Source: an uncultured Bacteroidales bacterium (GTDB lineage Bacteria; Bacteroidota; Bacteroidia; Bacteroidales; UBA932). Taken from it: a stretch of DNA of 64,000 nucleotides. Below, piece by piece: positions 9,065-18,367 of this stretch (its first letter is position 1; every line of letters begins with the position of its first letter). The stretch is from assembly GCA_934700615.1 (NCBI GenBank), contig CAKUXR010000019.1, forward strand, positions 1 through 64,000. The letters run 5' to 3'. The position numbers and the translations under genes are program-made. The notes under the pieces were generated by a model, which saw only the letters and a program-made list of their open reading frames with translations, did not search any database and was not told the DNA's origin.

Positions 9065-9103
9065 AAAAACATCCCGGAATCCTTGACGGACTCCGGGATG
9101 AAT
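9065..9103 (-). terminator. Rho-independent terminator of the PFOR gene
   Basis: A 9 bp stem (CATCCCGGA 9070-9078 with TCCGGGATG 9092-9100). On the minus strand it is followed by six T. It lies about 50 bp after the PFOR stop. Confidence 0.8.
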
Positions 9104-9148
9104 TATTTGAAACTGTCCGGTTACGCTTTCGCGCAACATTGGACAATA

Positions 9149-12100
9149 TTATTTGCCTGCGAGTTTCTTGTAAGACTCGAGACGGATCTTAGCGAATTCC
9201 TCTGTCTTCTGAAGGAGTTCATCTGCTCTCTCAGGGAAGAGTTTGTAGAGGGATGCGAAACGAACCTCGCCCTTCAGGAAGTCCTGGAACTTGCTCCAGT
9301 CAGGTTCCTTGCTGTCGAGTGAGAACGGATTCTTGTCTGTTCCTTCAAGTTCAGGGTTAAACCTGTAAAGGTGCCAGTAACCGCACTCTACTGCAAGTTT
9401 CTCCTCCTTCTGGCTGAGACCCATACCTGCCTTCAGACCATGGTTGATACATGGAGCGTAAGCGATGATGAGTGATGGTCCGTCGTAAGCTTCAGCCTCC
9501 TTGATAGCGTTCAGGTACTGAACTGGGTTTGCACCCATAGCTACCTGAGCAACATATACATAGCCGTAGCTCATTGCCATCATGCCGAGGTCCTTCTTAC
9601 GGATTTTCTTGCCGCTTGCAGCAAATTTGGCGATAGCTCCTGCAGGAGTTGCCTTGGATGACTGTCCACCGGTATTTGAATATACCTCAGTATCAAGTAC
9701 GAGGATATTGATATTCTGGCCTGAAGCGAGAACGTGGTCGAGTCCGCCGTATCCGATATCGTAGCTTGCACCGTCACCACCGATAATCCACTGGCTGCGT
9801 GCAGGGAGGAACTTCTTGTATGTCAAGAGTTTCTTGCAGTGAGGGCAATCCGTATTCTCCATGAGAGGCAGGAGTTTGTCCGTAACTTCACGGGTAACTG
9901 CAGGATTGTTCTTGTTCTCAAGCCACTCCTTGAACAGAGCCTTGATCTCGTCTGAAGCCTTGTCGCAATCGAGACCCTCGGTCATAATCTCAGCGATAGT
10001 CTCTCTTACGCGGTCAGAACCGAGTTTCATACCGAGACCGAATTCGCAGAAGTCCTCGAAGAGTGAGTTTGCCCAGGCCGGACCATGTCCTTCAGCATTG
10101 GTGCAGTATGGTGATGCAGGGAATGAAGCGCCATAGATTGATGAACATCCTGTAGCATTGGCAATCATCATTCTGTCGCCGAAGAGCTGTGTGATGTTCT
10201 TGATGTATGGGGTCTCACCGCAACCTGCGCAAGCGCCTGAGAATTCGAACAGAGGCTGTGAGAACTGTGAGTTCTTGACACTCTGTGCCTTGTTTACGAT
10301 GGTATCCTTGTAGCCGACCTTTGTATTGAGGTAATCGAAGTTCTCCTGCTCAGCCTGCTCGTCGAGTGCTGAAACCATAACGAGTGCTTTCTCCTTTGCA
10401 GGGCAGACGTCAACGCAGTTGCCGCAACCTGTACAGTCAGCGACTGAAACTGAGAGGGCGAACTTGTAGTCCTTGAGGACTGCCTTGCCCTGAGATGTCT
10501 TGAGACCTGCAGGTGCCGCTGCAACTTCCTCATCATTGAGGATGAATGGACGGATAGCTGCGTGAGGGCAGACAAATGCACAGGTGTTGCACTGGATACA
10601 GTTGTCAGGCTGCCACTGTGGTACGAAGACTGCTACGCCACGTTTTTCGTAAGCTGCAGTGCCTGCCGGCATTGTACCGTCAGCGTATGGCATGAATGTG
10701 CTTACCGGAAGAGTATCACCTGCCTGTGAGTTCACGACGTCAGCGATTTCTCTTACGAATTCAGGAGCGAGACGGTCCTTGTTAGGGTTCACGAATTTGG
10801 CTGTGATGTTAGCCCACTCCTCAGGAACATTGACCTGCTCATACTCGCCTCCGCGGTCAACAGCCGCATAGTTCATGTTGACAATCTTCTCGCCCTTCTT
10901 GCCGTAGCTCTTGACGATAGCGTCTTTCATGTACTTGACAGCGTCCTCGTAAGGGATGATGCCCGTAATCTTGAAGAATGCAGACTGGAGAATGGTGTTG
11001 GTTCTTCCGCCGAGGCCGATCTCAGATGCAATCTTGGTCGCGTCAATGATATAGAACTTGATGTGTTTCTTAGCCAATGTAGCTTTCACGAAGTCAGGGA
11101 GTCTCTTTACGGTCTCCTCTGCATTCCAAAGGCTGTTGAGAAGGAAGGTACCGCCATCCTTGATGCCCTTGAGAACGTCATACTTGCGGAGGTATGAAGG
11201 AACGTGGCATGCTACGAAGTCAGGTGTGGAAACAAGGTATGGAGCCTTGATCTGTGCATCACCGAATCTGAGGTGTGAGCAGGTGTATCCGCCTGATTTC
11301 TTTGAGTCGTAGTCGAAGTAACCCTGGCAATATTTGCTGGTGTGGTTACCGATGATCTTGATGGTGTTCTTGTTGGCACCTACTGTACCGTCTGAACCGA
11401 GTCCGTAGAATTTGCACTCTGCTGTGCCTGGCTTGACGATGGAGATTTCCTTCTTGATAGGGAGTGACTTGAAGGTAACGTCATCTACGATACCGATGGT
11501 GAAGTCGTTCTTAGGCTCGCTCTGCTCGAGGTTGTCGAATACGGCAACGATCTGTGCAGGAGTTGTATCCTTTGATGAAAGGCCATAACGTCCGCCTACG
11601 ATTACAGGCTCCTGGTCTTTGCCCTGGAACATTGCCTTTACATCGAGGTAGAGAGGCTCTCCGAGTGATCCCGGCTCCTTGGTCCTGTCGAGAACTGCAA
11701 TCTTCTTCACGCTCTTAGGAAGCACCTTGAAGAAGTATTTCTCTGAGAATGGTCTGTAGAGGTGAACTGTAACGACACCGTATTTTCTTCCGTGAGCCTC
11801 GAGATAGTCGATGGTCTCCTTGATGGTCTCGGTAACGGAACCCATCGCAACGATGATTTCTTCTGCGTCAGGTGCTCCGTAGTACTCGAACGGACGATAG
11901 TTGCGTCCTGTGAGTTCTCCGAGTTCGCCCATGTAGCGTGCAACTACATCCGGAACAGCATCATAGAACTGGTTTCTGGACTCAACAGCCTGGAAATATA
12001 CGTCACCGTTCTGCGCTGTACCTCTTGTTACAGGTGCCTCCGGAGTAAGAGCTCTTGCTCTGAATTTCTCCAAAGACTTGGTGCTGACCATATTTCTGAG

Positions 12101-12676
12101 ATCGTCCTCATCGATTGCCTCAATCTTCTGGATTTCGTGTGATGTACGGAATCCGTCGAAGAAGTGGAGGAACGGAATGCTTGACTTGATAGCTGCAAGG
12201 TGAGCAACTGCGGCAAGGTCCTGAGCCTCCTGTACTGAACCGGAAGCAAGCATTGCGAAGCCTGTCTGGCGGCATGCCATAACGTCCTGATGGTCACCGA
12301 AGATTGACAATGCATGAGATGCGAGGGCACGTGCTGAAACGTGGAACACGGCAGGAAGCATCTCACCTGCAATCTTGTACATGTTAGGAATCATGAGGAG
12401 GAGTCCCTGGGATGCAGTATATGTCGTCGTAAGGGCACCGGCCTGAAGTGAGCCGTGAACAGCTCCTGCAGCACCGCCTTCACTCTGCATCTCGGTAACT
12501 TTCACAGTCTCGCCCCACAGGTTCTTTTTTCCGTGGGCCGCCCACTCGTCAATGTTCTCTGCCATTGTCGATGATGGTGTGATAGGGTAAATAGCTGCAT
12601 GCTCACTGAAAAGGTAAGCAATCTGAGAGGCAGCATAGTTACCGTCACAGGTGATGAATTTCTTTTCTTTTGCCAT
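9149..12676 (-). CDS. nifJ: Pyruvate:ferredoxin (flavodoxin) oxidoreductase
   Basis: 1175 residues, the full single-chain length. It converts pyruvate and CoA to acetyl-CoA and CO2 and reduces ferredoxin, the central step of anaerobic sugar fermentation in the cytosol. Domains in order: pyrimidine-binding half (YPITPSSTMAE near 30; TEMQSEGGAAGAVHG), C-terminal transketolase-like domain, two 4Fe-4S motifs CIQCNTCAFVC (about 693) and CTGCGNCVDVC (about 747), a third cluster region GACAGCGETPY (about 815), and the TPP site GGDGASYDIGYGGLDH (about 963). Strong codon bias toward C- and T-ending codons and few CATTGAC sites (three seen) suit high expression. fabD lies upstream, separated by a terminator and promoter. 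Confidence 0.97.
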   Translation of the reverse strand: MAKEKKFITCDGNYAASQIAYLFSEHAAIYPITPSSTMAENIDEWAAHGKKNLWGETVKVTEMQSEGGAAGAVHGSLQAGALTTTYTASQGLLLMIPNMYKIAGEMLPAVFHVSARALASHALSIFGDHQDVMACRQTGFAMLASGSVQEAQDLAAVAHLAAIKSSIPFLHFFDGFRTSHEIQKIEAIDEDDLRNMVSTKSLEKFRARALTPEAPVTRGTAQNGDVYFQAVESRNQFYDAVPDVVARYMGELGELTGRNYRPFEYYGAPDAEEIIVAMGSVTETIKETIDYLEAHGRKYGVVTVHLYRPFSEKYFFKVLPKSVKKIAVLDRTKEPGSLGEPLYLDVKAMFQGKDQEPVIVGGRYGLSSKDTTPAQIVAVFDNLEQSEPKNDFTIGIVDDVTFKSLPIKKEISIVKPGTAECKFYGLGSDGTVGANKNTIKIIGNHTSKYCQGYFDYDSKKSGGYTCSHLRFGDAQIKAPYLVSTPDFVACHVPSYLRKYDVLKGIKDGGTFLLNSLWNAEETVKRLPDFVKATLAKKHIKFYIIDATKIASEIGLGGRTNTILQSAFFKITGIIPYEDAVKYMKDAIVKSYGKKGEKIVNMNYAAVDRGGEYEQVNVPEEWANITAKFVNPNKDRLAPEFVREIADVVNSQAGDTLPVSTFMPYADGTMPAGTAAYEKRGVAVFVPQWQPDNCIQCNTCAFVCPHAAIRPFILNDEEVAAAPAGLKTSQGKAVLKDYKFALSVSVADCTGCGNCVDVCPAKEKALVMVSALDEQAEQENFDYLNTKVGYKDTIVNKAQSVKNSQFSQPLFEFSGACAGCGETPYIKNITQLFGDRMMIANATGCSSIYGASFPASPYCTNAEGHGPAWANSLFEDFCEFGLGMKLGSDRVRETIAEIMTEGLDCDKASDEIKALFKEWLENKNNPAVTREVTDKLLPLMENTDCPHCKKLLTYKKFLPARSQWIIGGDGASYDIGYGGLDHVLASGQNINILVLDTEVYSNTGGQSSKATPAGAIAKFAASGKKIRKKDLGMMAMSYGYVYVAQVAMGANPVQYLNAIKEAEAYDGPSLIIAYAPCINHGLKAGMGLSQKEEKLAVECGYWHLYRFNPELEGTDKNPFSLDSKEPDWSKFQDFLKGEVRFASLYKLFPERADELLQKTEEFAKIRLESYKKLAGK

Positions 12677-12725
12677 AATCGTTAATGTTTATGTGATTGA
12701 TTTTCGTTTGTTTCTATATGAAACC

Positions 12726-12752
12726 CAAATATAACCTGCTACATCATAGCAA
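12726..12752 (-). promoter_or_regulatory. Probable promoter of PFOR
   Basis: On the minus strand TTG (12750-12752), 16 bp, then TATATTTG (12726-12733), a perfect TAnnTTTG but with a short spacer. The -7 box is 50 bp before the start codon. Confidence 0.5.
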
Positions 12753-12769
12753 GTTATATTAAGCATAAA

Positions 12770-12796
12770 GACATCGGCCGGAATCCCGACGATGTC
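12770..12796 (-). terminator. Hairpin behind fabD
   Basis: GACATCG/CGATGTC arms with an inner CGG/CCG pair. On the minus strand it is followed by TTTATGCTT, a weak U-tract. It sits 13 bp after the fabD stop. Confidence 0.55.
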
Positions 12797-12808
12797 TCTC
12801 TTATAAGA

Positions 12809-13696
12809 CTACAGAGTCTCCAGACCTTCTACGGTCACGATAGAGCCGGCAATTCTCTTCACGAGTCCCTGAAGAACCTTGCCAGGACCTATCTCCATAA
12901 AATAATCTGCCTCGTCAGCCAGCATGTTCTTCACGGACTGTGTCCATTTCACCGGTGCTGTAAGCTGTGCAAGCAGATTCTTCTTTATAAGCTCAGGATC
13001 CTGTGTAGGCTGAGCCGTAACGTTCTGATAGATAGGGCAAATCGGTGCCTTGATTTCTGTGGCTTCGATTGCCGCTCCAAGTTCAACGCGTGCAGGTTCC
13101 ATGAGCGGTGAGTGGAAAGCTCCGCTCACTGCTAGCGGCAAAGCCCTCTTGGCTCCTTCTGCCTTGGCCCTGTCACAAGCCTCTGCAACTGAATCTTTCT
13201 CTCCTGAAATTACCACCTGACCGTCGCAGTTGTAGTTTGCCGGAATCACGAGTCCGCGGCATGATTTGCAAAGGTCTTCGACCTGCTCATTGGTCAAGCC
13301 AATGATAGCCGCCATCGAACCCGGCATCTGCTCACAGCATTTCTGCATGGCCTTGGCCCTGATGGCTACAAGCTTCAATGCGTCCTCGAATGCTATGGCG
13401 TGGCTGGCAGCAAGTGCTGAGAATTCACCGAGTGAATGTCCCGCAACCATATCCGGCTGGAACTGGTCATAACATGCTGTAAGTACAACTGAGTGGAGGA
13501 ATATCGCAGGCTGAGTCACCTTTGTGGCTTTCAATGCTTCCGGTGTTCCGTCGAACATTATGTCTGTAATCCTGAATCCTAGAATCTCATTGGCCTTTTC
13601 GAACATTTCTTTGGCCTTCTGACTCTTCTCATATACTTCTTTGGCCATACCCGGGAACTGTGCTCCCTGACCTGGAAATACATATGCTTTCTTCAT
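12809..13696 (-). CDS. fabD: Malonyl CoA-acyl carrier protein transacylase
   Basis: 295 residues from ATG at 13696. The frame runs 19 codons further upstream, but family homology starts at MKKAYVFPGQGAQFPGM. FabD loads malonyl groups onto acyl carrier protein for fatty-acid elongation. Visible: GQGAQ near residue 10, catalytic Ser in GHSLGEFSA near 90, the active-site Arg region RAKAMQKC near 115, and the catalytic His in SGAFHSPLM near 198. Normal length. It stands alone here, upstream of PFOR and away from other fab genes. Confidence 0.95.
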   Translation of the reverse strand: MKKAYVFPGQGAQFPGMAKEVYEKSQKAKEMFEKANEILGFRITDIMFDGTPEALKATKVTQPAIFLHSVVLTACYDQFQPDMVAGHSLGEFSALAASHAIAFEDALKLVAIRAKAMQKCCEQMPGSMAAIIGLTNEQVEDLCKSCRGLVIPANYNCDGQVVISGEKDSVAEACDRAKAEGAKRALPLAVSGAFHSPLMEPARVELGAAIEATEIKAPICPIYQNVTAQPTQDPELIKKNLLAQLTAPVKWTQSVKNMLADEADYFMEIGPGKVLQGLVKRIAGSIVTVEGLETL

Positions 13697-14020
13697 AGTA
13701 TCAAAATTTGTTTTATTCGTGTAAAAAAAAACGTGTGAGAACCTGACAGCCATCTACTATTCCCACCTTCCAAAAGCCTATCCCTACTCCAATTTGCCCA
13801 TCGGCTGCCAAAATGTCGTTTACCCCTCAAAAATCGGTCCTAACTGAACATTCAGGCGGAATTTCAACAAAGAGAGACAGTTCGCCCTTGTCCGGCAAAA
13901 TTAAATAAAATCTTAGAGAAAAGCGAAAAATTACACGGATTAATCATTAAAATAGTTAACTTTGCAATGGAGATACGGGAAATCAATTCCGCATGGCGTC
14001 ATTTGTCCCTGTCTTCCTTT
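13697..14020. other. Intergenic region between fabD and tRNA-Arg
   Basis: 324 bp with no gene. On the plus strand TAACTTTG at 13957-13964 matches the TAnnTTTG -7 element and probably drives the tRNA 57 bp later. I see no hairpin or repeat of note. Confidence 0.4.
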
Positions 14021-14095
14021 GCTCCCATAGTCTAATGGATAGGATTTCAGATTCCGGTTCTGACGGTTTGGGTTCGAATCCCGATGGGAGTACCA
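14021..14095 (+). tRNA. tRNA-Arg (anticodon CCG), CCA encoded
   Basis: A complete cloverleaf: acceptor GCTCCCA with TGGGAGT, anticodon stem TCAGA/TCTGA around loop TTCCGGT giving anticodon CCG (codon CGG), and T-arm GGTTCGAATCCC. The 3' CCA is encoded (14093-14095). I found no displaced copy of its 3' end downstream, so there is no sign of a tRNA-targeted integration. Confidence 0.93.
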
Positions 14096-14126
14096 CGACA
14101 GTTAAAATTTTTTCACCTGACGAGAT

Positions 14127-14170
14127 GAACAGGCAAGGTTTTGCAGAAGACCTTGCCTGTTCTTTTGTTT
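14127..14170 (+). terminator. Terminator after tRNA-Arg
   Basis: A 13 bp perfect stem (GAACAGGCAAGGT with ACCTTGCCTGTTC) and 10 nt loop, followed by TTTTGTTT. Confidence 0.9.
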
Positions 14171-14235
14171 CATGAGTTTGGCCGTGCCTCGGGAAACCAT
14201 AGAAGATATCAAAATGGATATGAAGAATTCCATAT

Positions 14236-14313
14236 GCGGCTGCCGGCCGGGCCATGCGGACCGGTACGCCACGCTGGAGCTATCCTTTCCACATCATGCG
14301 GCGGGCCAGAGCC
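14236..14313. repeat. GC-rich repeat, family 3, copy 2
   Basis: Shares the block around ACCGGTACGCC...GGAGCTATCCTTTCC and the following ATGCGGCGGGCC with 201-322 and 37920-38013. The inner hairpin is weakened by base changes. Non-coding. Confidence 0.55.
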
Positions 14314-14342
14314 GACAGTCTTCATACAGTTTGGTACCGCGA

Positions 14343-14572
14343 AAACGTTTCAGACGGAACAAAATGAATTTCTTACAGCGTTTTGTCCCGAGAAAACGTT
14401 TTAGGTAGAACAAAACAGCTCCGCCGCGAAGGAGATCAGAGAACTGCGAGGCCAATACCGGCGACATTTCGTAGATGCATCCAGAAAACGTCCGTAAAAT
14501 CCGCCCCTTCCACGGACAAATTGTCCAACGTGACCAACTTGTCCTGATTAAAACGTTTTCTCAAGGACAAAC
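14343..14572. repeat. Clustered AAACGTTT-N(6)-GRACAAA repeats
   Basis: Three forward copies of a ~22 bp unit (AAACGTTTY, about six bases, RGRACAAAM) at 14343-14364, 14394-14415 and 14551-14572. An inverted copy at about 14378-14399 shares the AAAACGTTTT palindrome with the second. More GGACAA motifs follow at 14514, 14615 and 14719. They lie 300-550 bp upstream of hsdM. They could be operator sites or a decayed repeat; no function is known. Confidence 0.5.
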
Positions 14573-14889
14573 CTCTCACTCTGAACAACTTATCCGGAAA
14601 GACCTGCTCTTTCACGGACAAATATCAATGCTTTGCTTAACAACACATAAGAGCACAACGAAACAAAATCCCTTCCACGACCAATGTCAATGCCAACCTG
14701 TGAAAACAGCTATCCCTCGGACAAAAATGCCACACTCAGACACAACTCAACCATGAGAACCTGGAAAACGCACTTCTTCAGAATTCGTAAACAATCCCGA
14801 ACACGCCGAGTGGATATCGTTTTGGGCTGATTATTTGCCAAGGTCATGCATTTTCATCAAATTTACCGGAGCAAGGAAAAAATCAGACA

Positions 14890-16452
14890 ATGACAGACAA
14901 TAAGAAGGAAGTGGAGCGTGCTGAACTCCACAGGACCATTTGGGCTATAGCCGACGAGATGAGAGGATCCGTGGACGGATGGGATTTCAAGTCCTACATC
15001 TTGGGAATACTCTTCTACAGATACATAAGCGAGAACATCACATCGTACATAAACAGAGGTGAATGGGAAACCGGAAACAAGGATTTCAACTATGCGAATC
15101 TTGAAGATGCAGTAGCAGAGGGAATTAGAGAGGAGATGGTAAGCGTGAAAGGATTTTTCATCCTGCCGTCACAGCTTTTCGGGAACATCTGCAAAGTCTG
15201 CGACAAGGACGACAATCTGAACACGACTCTGGAGGGCATTTTCAAAGCCATCGAAAGTTCAGCCAAAGGCACTGCCAGCGAGGACGATTTCAAAGGACTG
15301 TTCGCCGACCTTGACGTAAATTCCAACAAATTGGGCGCGACCGTCATCAAGAGAAACGAGAAACTGGTCAAGCTCCTGAGAGGGATAGAGTCAATGAAAT
15401 TGGGCGATTATCAAGACAATACCATTGACGCATTCGGTGACGCCTACGAATATCTGATGGGCATGTATGCATCCAATGCCGGCAAGTCAGGTGGAGAGTA
15501 TTACACTCCGCAGGAAGTAAGCGAACTACTGACCAAGCTTGCGACTGTCGGCAAGACGGAGGTCAATAAGGTGTACGACCCGGCCTGCGGTTCCGGCTCA
15601 CTGCTGCTGAAAGCCGCCAAGATATTGGGCAAAGACAATGTCCGACAAGGCTTCTTCGGACAGGAAATCAATCTCACGACATACAACCTATGCAGAATCA
15701 ACATGTTCCTGCATGACATTGATTATGACAAGTTTGACATAGCCTGCGAGGACACACTCCTTTCACCGCAGCATTGGGATGACGAGCCGTTCGAGGTGAT
15801 AGTTTCCAATCCGCCGTACTCGACCAAGTGGAAAGGAGACGACGACATAACATTGATCAATGACCCCAGATTCGCTCCGGCAGGTGTGCTTGCGCCTAAA
15901 TCGAAGGCGGATCTGGCGTTCATAATGCACTCGCTGGCATGGCTGGCGACCAACGGGACAGCAGCCATCGTTTGCTTCCCCGGCGTGATGTACCGAGGCG
16001 GTTCCGAGAAGAAAATCAGACAGTATCTCATAGACAACAACTACGTTGACTGCGTTATCCAGTTGCCTGACAACCTGTTTTTCGGAACGAGCATCGCGAC
16101 GTGCATCATGGTGCTGAAAAAAGCGAAAAAGGACAGCAGCACATTGTTCATCGATGCAACTAAAGAATGTGTCAAGGTAACAAACAGCAACAAGCTCACG
16201 GACGAGAACATCCGACACATTCTCGATGTTTTCACGGACCGGAAAGATGTGCAGTATATCAGCAGACTGGTGGCCAATGATGAAATCGCGAAAAGCGACT
16301 ATAACCTGTCGGTTTCGACATACGTCGAGCAGGAGGACACGCGAGAGAAAATCGACATTGTGAAGCTCAATGCTGAATTGCAGGAGATTGTGTCACGGGA
16401 GAATGTTCTGCGGGCTGAAATTGACAAGATTATTAACGAAATTGAGATATGA
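14890..16452 (+). CDS. hsdM: Type I restriction-modification system, methyltransferase subunit HsdM
   Basis: 520 residues, full length. HsdM methylates adenine with S-adenosylmethionine, normally in complex with HsdS, which reads the target. N-terminal helical HsdM_N domain (about 10-150), then the N6-adenine methyltransferase domain with the SAM motif DPACGSGSLLLKAA (about 230) and catalytic NPPY (about 307). A coiled C-terminal tail (about 490-520) would contact HsdS. No lesion is visible. However, the partner hsdS is reduced to its first codons and hsdR is truncated, so without a subunit from elsewhere in the genome HsdM should be an orphan. Confidence 0.93.
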   Translation: MTDNKKEVERAELHRTIWAIADEMRGSVDGWDFKSYILGILFYRYISENITSYINRGEWETGNKDFNYANLEDAVAEGIREEMVSVKGFFILPSQLFGNICKVCDKDDNLNTTLEGIFKAIESSAKGTASEDDFKGLFADLDVNSNKLGATVIKRNEKLVKLLRGIESMKLGDYQDNTIDAFGDAYEYLMGMYASNAGKSGGEYYTPQEVSELLTKLATVGKTEVNKVYDPACGSGSLLLKAAKILGKDNVRQGFFGQEINLTTYNLCRINMFLHDIDYDKFDIACEDTLLSPQHWDDEPFEVIVSNPPYSTKWKGDDDITLINDPRFAPAGVLAPKSKADLAFIMHSLAWLATNGTAAIVCFPGVMYRGGSEKKIRQYLIDNNYVDCVIQLPDNLFFGTSIATCIMVLKKAKKDSSTLFIDATKECVKVTNSNKLTDENIRHILDVFTDRKDVQYISRLVANDEIAKSDYNLSVSTYVEQEDTREKIDIVKLNAELQEIVSRENVLRAEIDKIINEIEI

Positions 16453-16547
16453 TGTCATTGTGCCATTTCGGAGCGGAAGGTAATGACGAAGCCGCTCGGG
16501 TGAGGAGCGGCTCCGATACTGACGGGCGTTCAGACAAGGCAGTCCGC

Positions 16548-16694
16548 CTACCGATTACGGTAGTGGGCCTTCACGTAAACCTTTTTGCCGCCGACCAATC
16601 TGAAATGGCCTCTGACAAAAACAGGTTTGTGAGCAGCTCTGCACTCTGTGGCAGGGCGCTCGTCAAACTTAATGATGATAGAGATTTTTTTCAT
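16548..16694 (-). CDS. Small basic hypothetical protein
   Basis: 48 residues if started at ATG 16694, opening MKKISIIIKFDERPATE and ending VYVKAHYRNR. The frame stays open to 16778, but that part overlaps a terminator-like hairpin, so the inner start is preferred. The tail pattern (VRGHFRLVGGKKVYVKAHYR) resembles short basic proteins I have seen in many bacterial genomes, without known function. It sits in the deletion-scarred hsd locus on the opposite strand. It could be a cargo gene that arrived when hsdS was lost, or chance. Confidence 0.4.
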   Translation of the reverse strand: MKKISIIIKFDERPATECRAAHKPVFVRGHFRLVGGKKVYVKAHYRNR

Positions 16695-16767
16695 TTTAAA
16701 TGAATTGTTGTCAGCTTGAGAGCTGAGAGCGGCCTTCGAGAGTACTTCCGCCAGTACATCTCCAAAG

Positions 16768-16805
16768 CAAAAAAGCACTCACCCGAAGGCGAATGCTTTT
16801 TAAAT
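16768..16805. terminator. Bidirectional hairpin terminator
   Basis: AAAAAGCA arm and TGCTTTTT arm enclose an inner stem around CCCGAAGGCG. A on one side and T on the other allow use in both directions. It lies between the small minus-strand frame and the hsdS remnant. Confidence 0.6.
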
Positions 16806-16884
16806 TAAGTTTGACGAGCGCCTCAACCATTCATATAAAAAATCTCTGACACAAAGGTAAGGATTTTAAGGAAAAACGCAATAC

Positions 16885-18333
16885 TTGACAGAAGGAAAAC
16901 ATGAGCAAGTTAGAAAGGTTAATACAGCAGTACTGTCCGGATGGGGTGGAGTGGAAACCGCTTACAGATACCAGCGCGACAGTTTCTGGGCAGACAGCAA
17001 CAACAAGGTAATCAACGACCTGGTGGATTTCACCAAGACATTCTTCTCCAAGCATACCCTGCTGAACATCCTCACCAAGTATTGCGTATTCACCAGTGAG
17101 AGAATGCTGATGGTGATGCGTCCGTACCAGATTGCCGCCACGGAACGGATACTCCAGAAAATCAATGTTGCAAACAACTACAAACTCTACGGAAAAACCG
17201 ACGGAGGCGGATATATCTGGCACACGACAGGTTCCGGAAAGACATTGACCTCATTCAAGACAGCGCAGCTGGCATCCAGACTCCCTTACATTGATAAAGT
17301 CCTCTTCGTCGTCGACAGAAAAGACCTGGACTATCAGACGATGAAGGAATATAACCGTTTCGAGGAGGGCGCGGCCAACGGCAACTCCTCTACTGCCGTA
17401 TTGCAGAGACAGATGGAGAACAAGGACAAGAACGGCGGACATCATGATTACCGTATCATTGTCACGACCATACAAAAGCTTTCCATCTTCATCCAGAAGA
17501 ACAAGAACCATCCCGTATTCCAGCAGCGAGTGGTAATTATCTTCGATGAATGTCACAGAAGCAACTTCGGAGAGATGCATACCGCCATCACGAAGAACTT
17601 CAAGAAATATCACATATTCGGTTTCACGGGCACGCCTATCTTCGCACAGAATGCCGGAACCGGAGGAGACATGAGGCTGAAAACCACGCAACAGGCCTTC
17701 GGAGACAAACTCCACACATACACCATCGTTGATGCCATCAATGACGGCAACGTACTCCCGTTCCGAATCGATTATGTCAATACCATGAAGGAGAAGACAG
17801 GCATTGCTGACGAACAGATTTCTGCCATTGACAGGGAAAAGGCGATGGCCTCGCCGGAGAGAGTGTCGCAGATAGTGAAATATATCATTGACCATTTCGA
17901 CCAGAAGACAATGCGAAGTTCCTACTATTCTTTCAGGGTTCTCGACGACATCCACAAGGTCGCGAGCGCGAAGAAAGGAATTTCGCTCAAGGAGCACAAG
18001 ACAGAACAGAAGTTGAACGGGTTCAATGCAATGTTCGCCGTAGCTTCCATTCCGATGGCCAAGGCATATTACAACGAATTCAAGAAGCAGCAAGCAGATT
18101 TGCCTGAGGCCCAGAGACTTAAGATTGCCACGATATACAGTTACAGTGCCAATGAAGAGGACATTGACGGCATCTTGGCTGAGGAGAATCCGGAGAGCAC
18201 CACGCAACTGGATCAGCAGTCAAGAGACTTTCTGGAGGGAGCAATCAAGGATTACAACCAGATGTTCTCCACCAATTACGACACGTCCGGAGACAAGATA
18301 CGAACCTTCTTTGAAAAATATTTCGGGCTATAA
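16885..18333 (+). pseudogene. hsdR: hsdR fragment (type I restriction motor, truncated at both ends)
   Basis: 482 codons open, of which about 26-482 are hsdR; the family is usually about 1000 residues. Present: a pre-motor segment (DLVDFTKTFF, MRPYQIAATERIL), Walker A HTTGSGKT (about 113-120), DECHRSNFG (about 221) and GFTGTPIF. Absent: the N-terminal PD-(D/E)XK nuclease domain, and C-terminal motifs V and VI with the helical domain; the frame ends FFEKYFGL. The first 25 codons come from the hsdS remnant read in another frame. It cannot cleave DNA. A surviving ATPase fragment is conceivable but unlikely to work. Confidence 0.85.
16901..17011 (+). pseudogene. hsdS: hsdS remnant (first ~21 codons)
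   Basis: ATG at 16901 starts MSKLERLIQQYCPDGVEWKP, the characteristic N-terminus of many HsdS specificity subunits. After about residue 21 the similarity ends, and the frame reaches a stop at 17009 after reading hsdR DNA out of phase. Both target-recognition domains are gone. A deletion that removed most of hsdS and the 5' part of hsdR explains the junction at roughly 16955-16965. Confidence 0.75.
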
Positions 18334-18367
18334 ACGCTGTCCGTGCCTGCACCGACAATCCCAGTCT

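Larger units (their letters stand above)
14096..14889. other. Gene-free region between tRNA-Arg and hsdM
   Basis: Apart from the terminator and the two repeat groups listed separately, I see no gene. The short open frames here have no start context or family resemblance. The region borders a decayed restriction locus and may be a hotspot of small insertions. Confidence 0.4.

Noticed and set aside
14021..14095. tRNA-Arg as the attachment site of an integrated island
   Set aside because: No repeat of the tRNA 3' end downstream and no integrase; the hsd locus next to it lacks island borders.
17251..18207. 318-codon frame opposite the hsdR fragment
   Set aside because: Antisense shadow of conserved helicase motifs; no start context.
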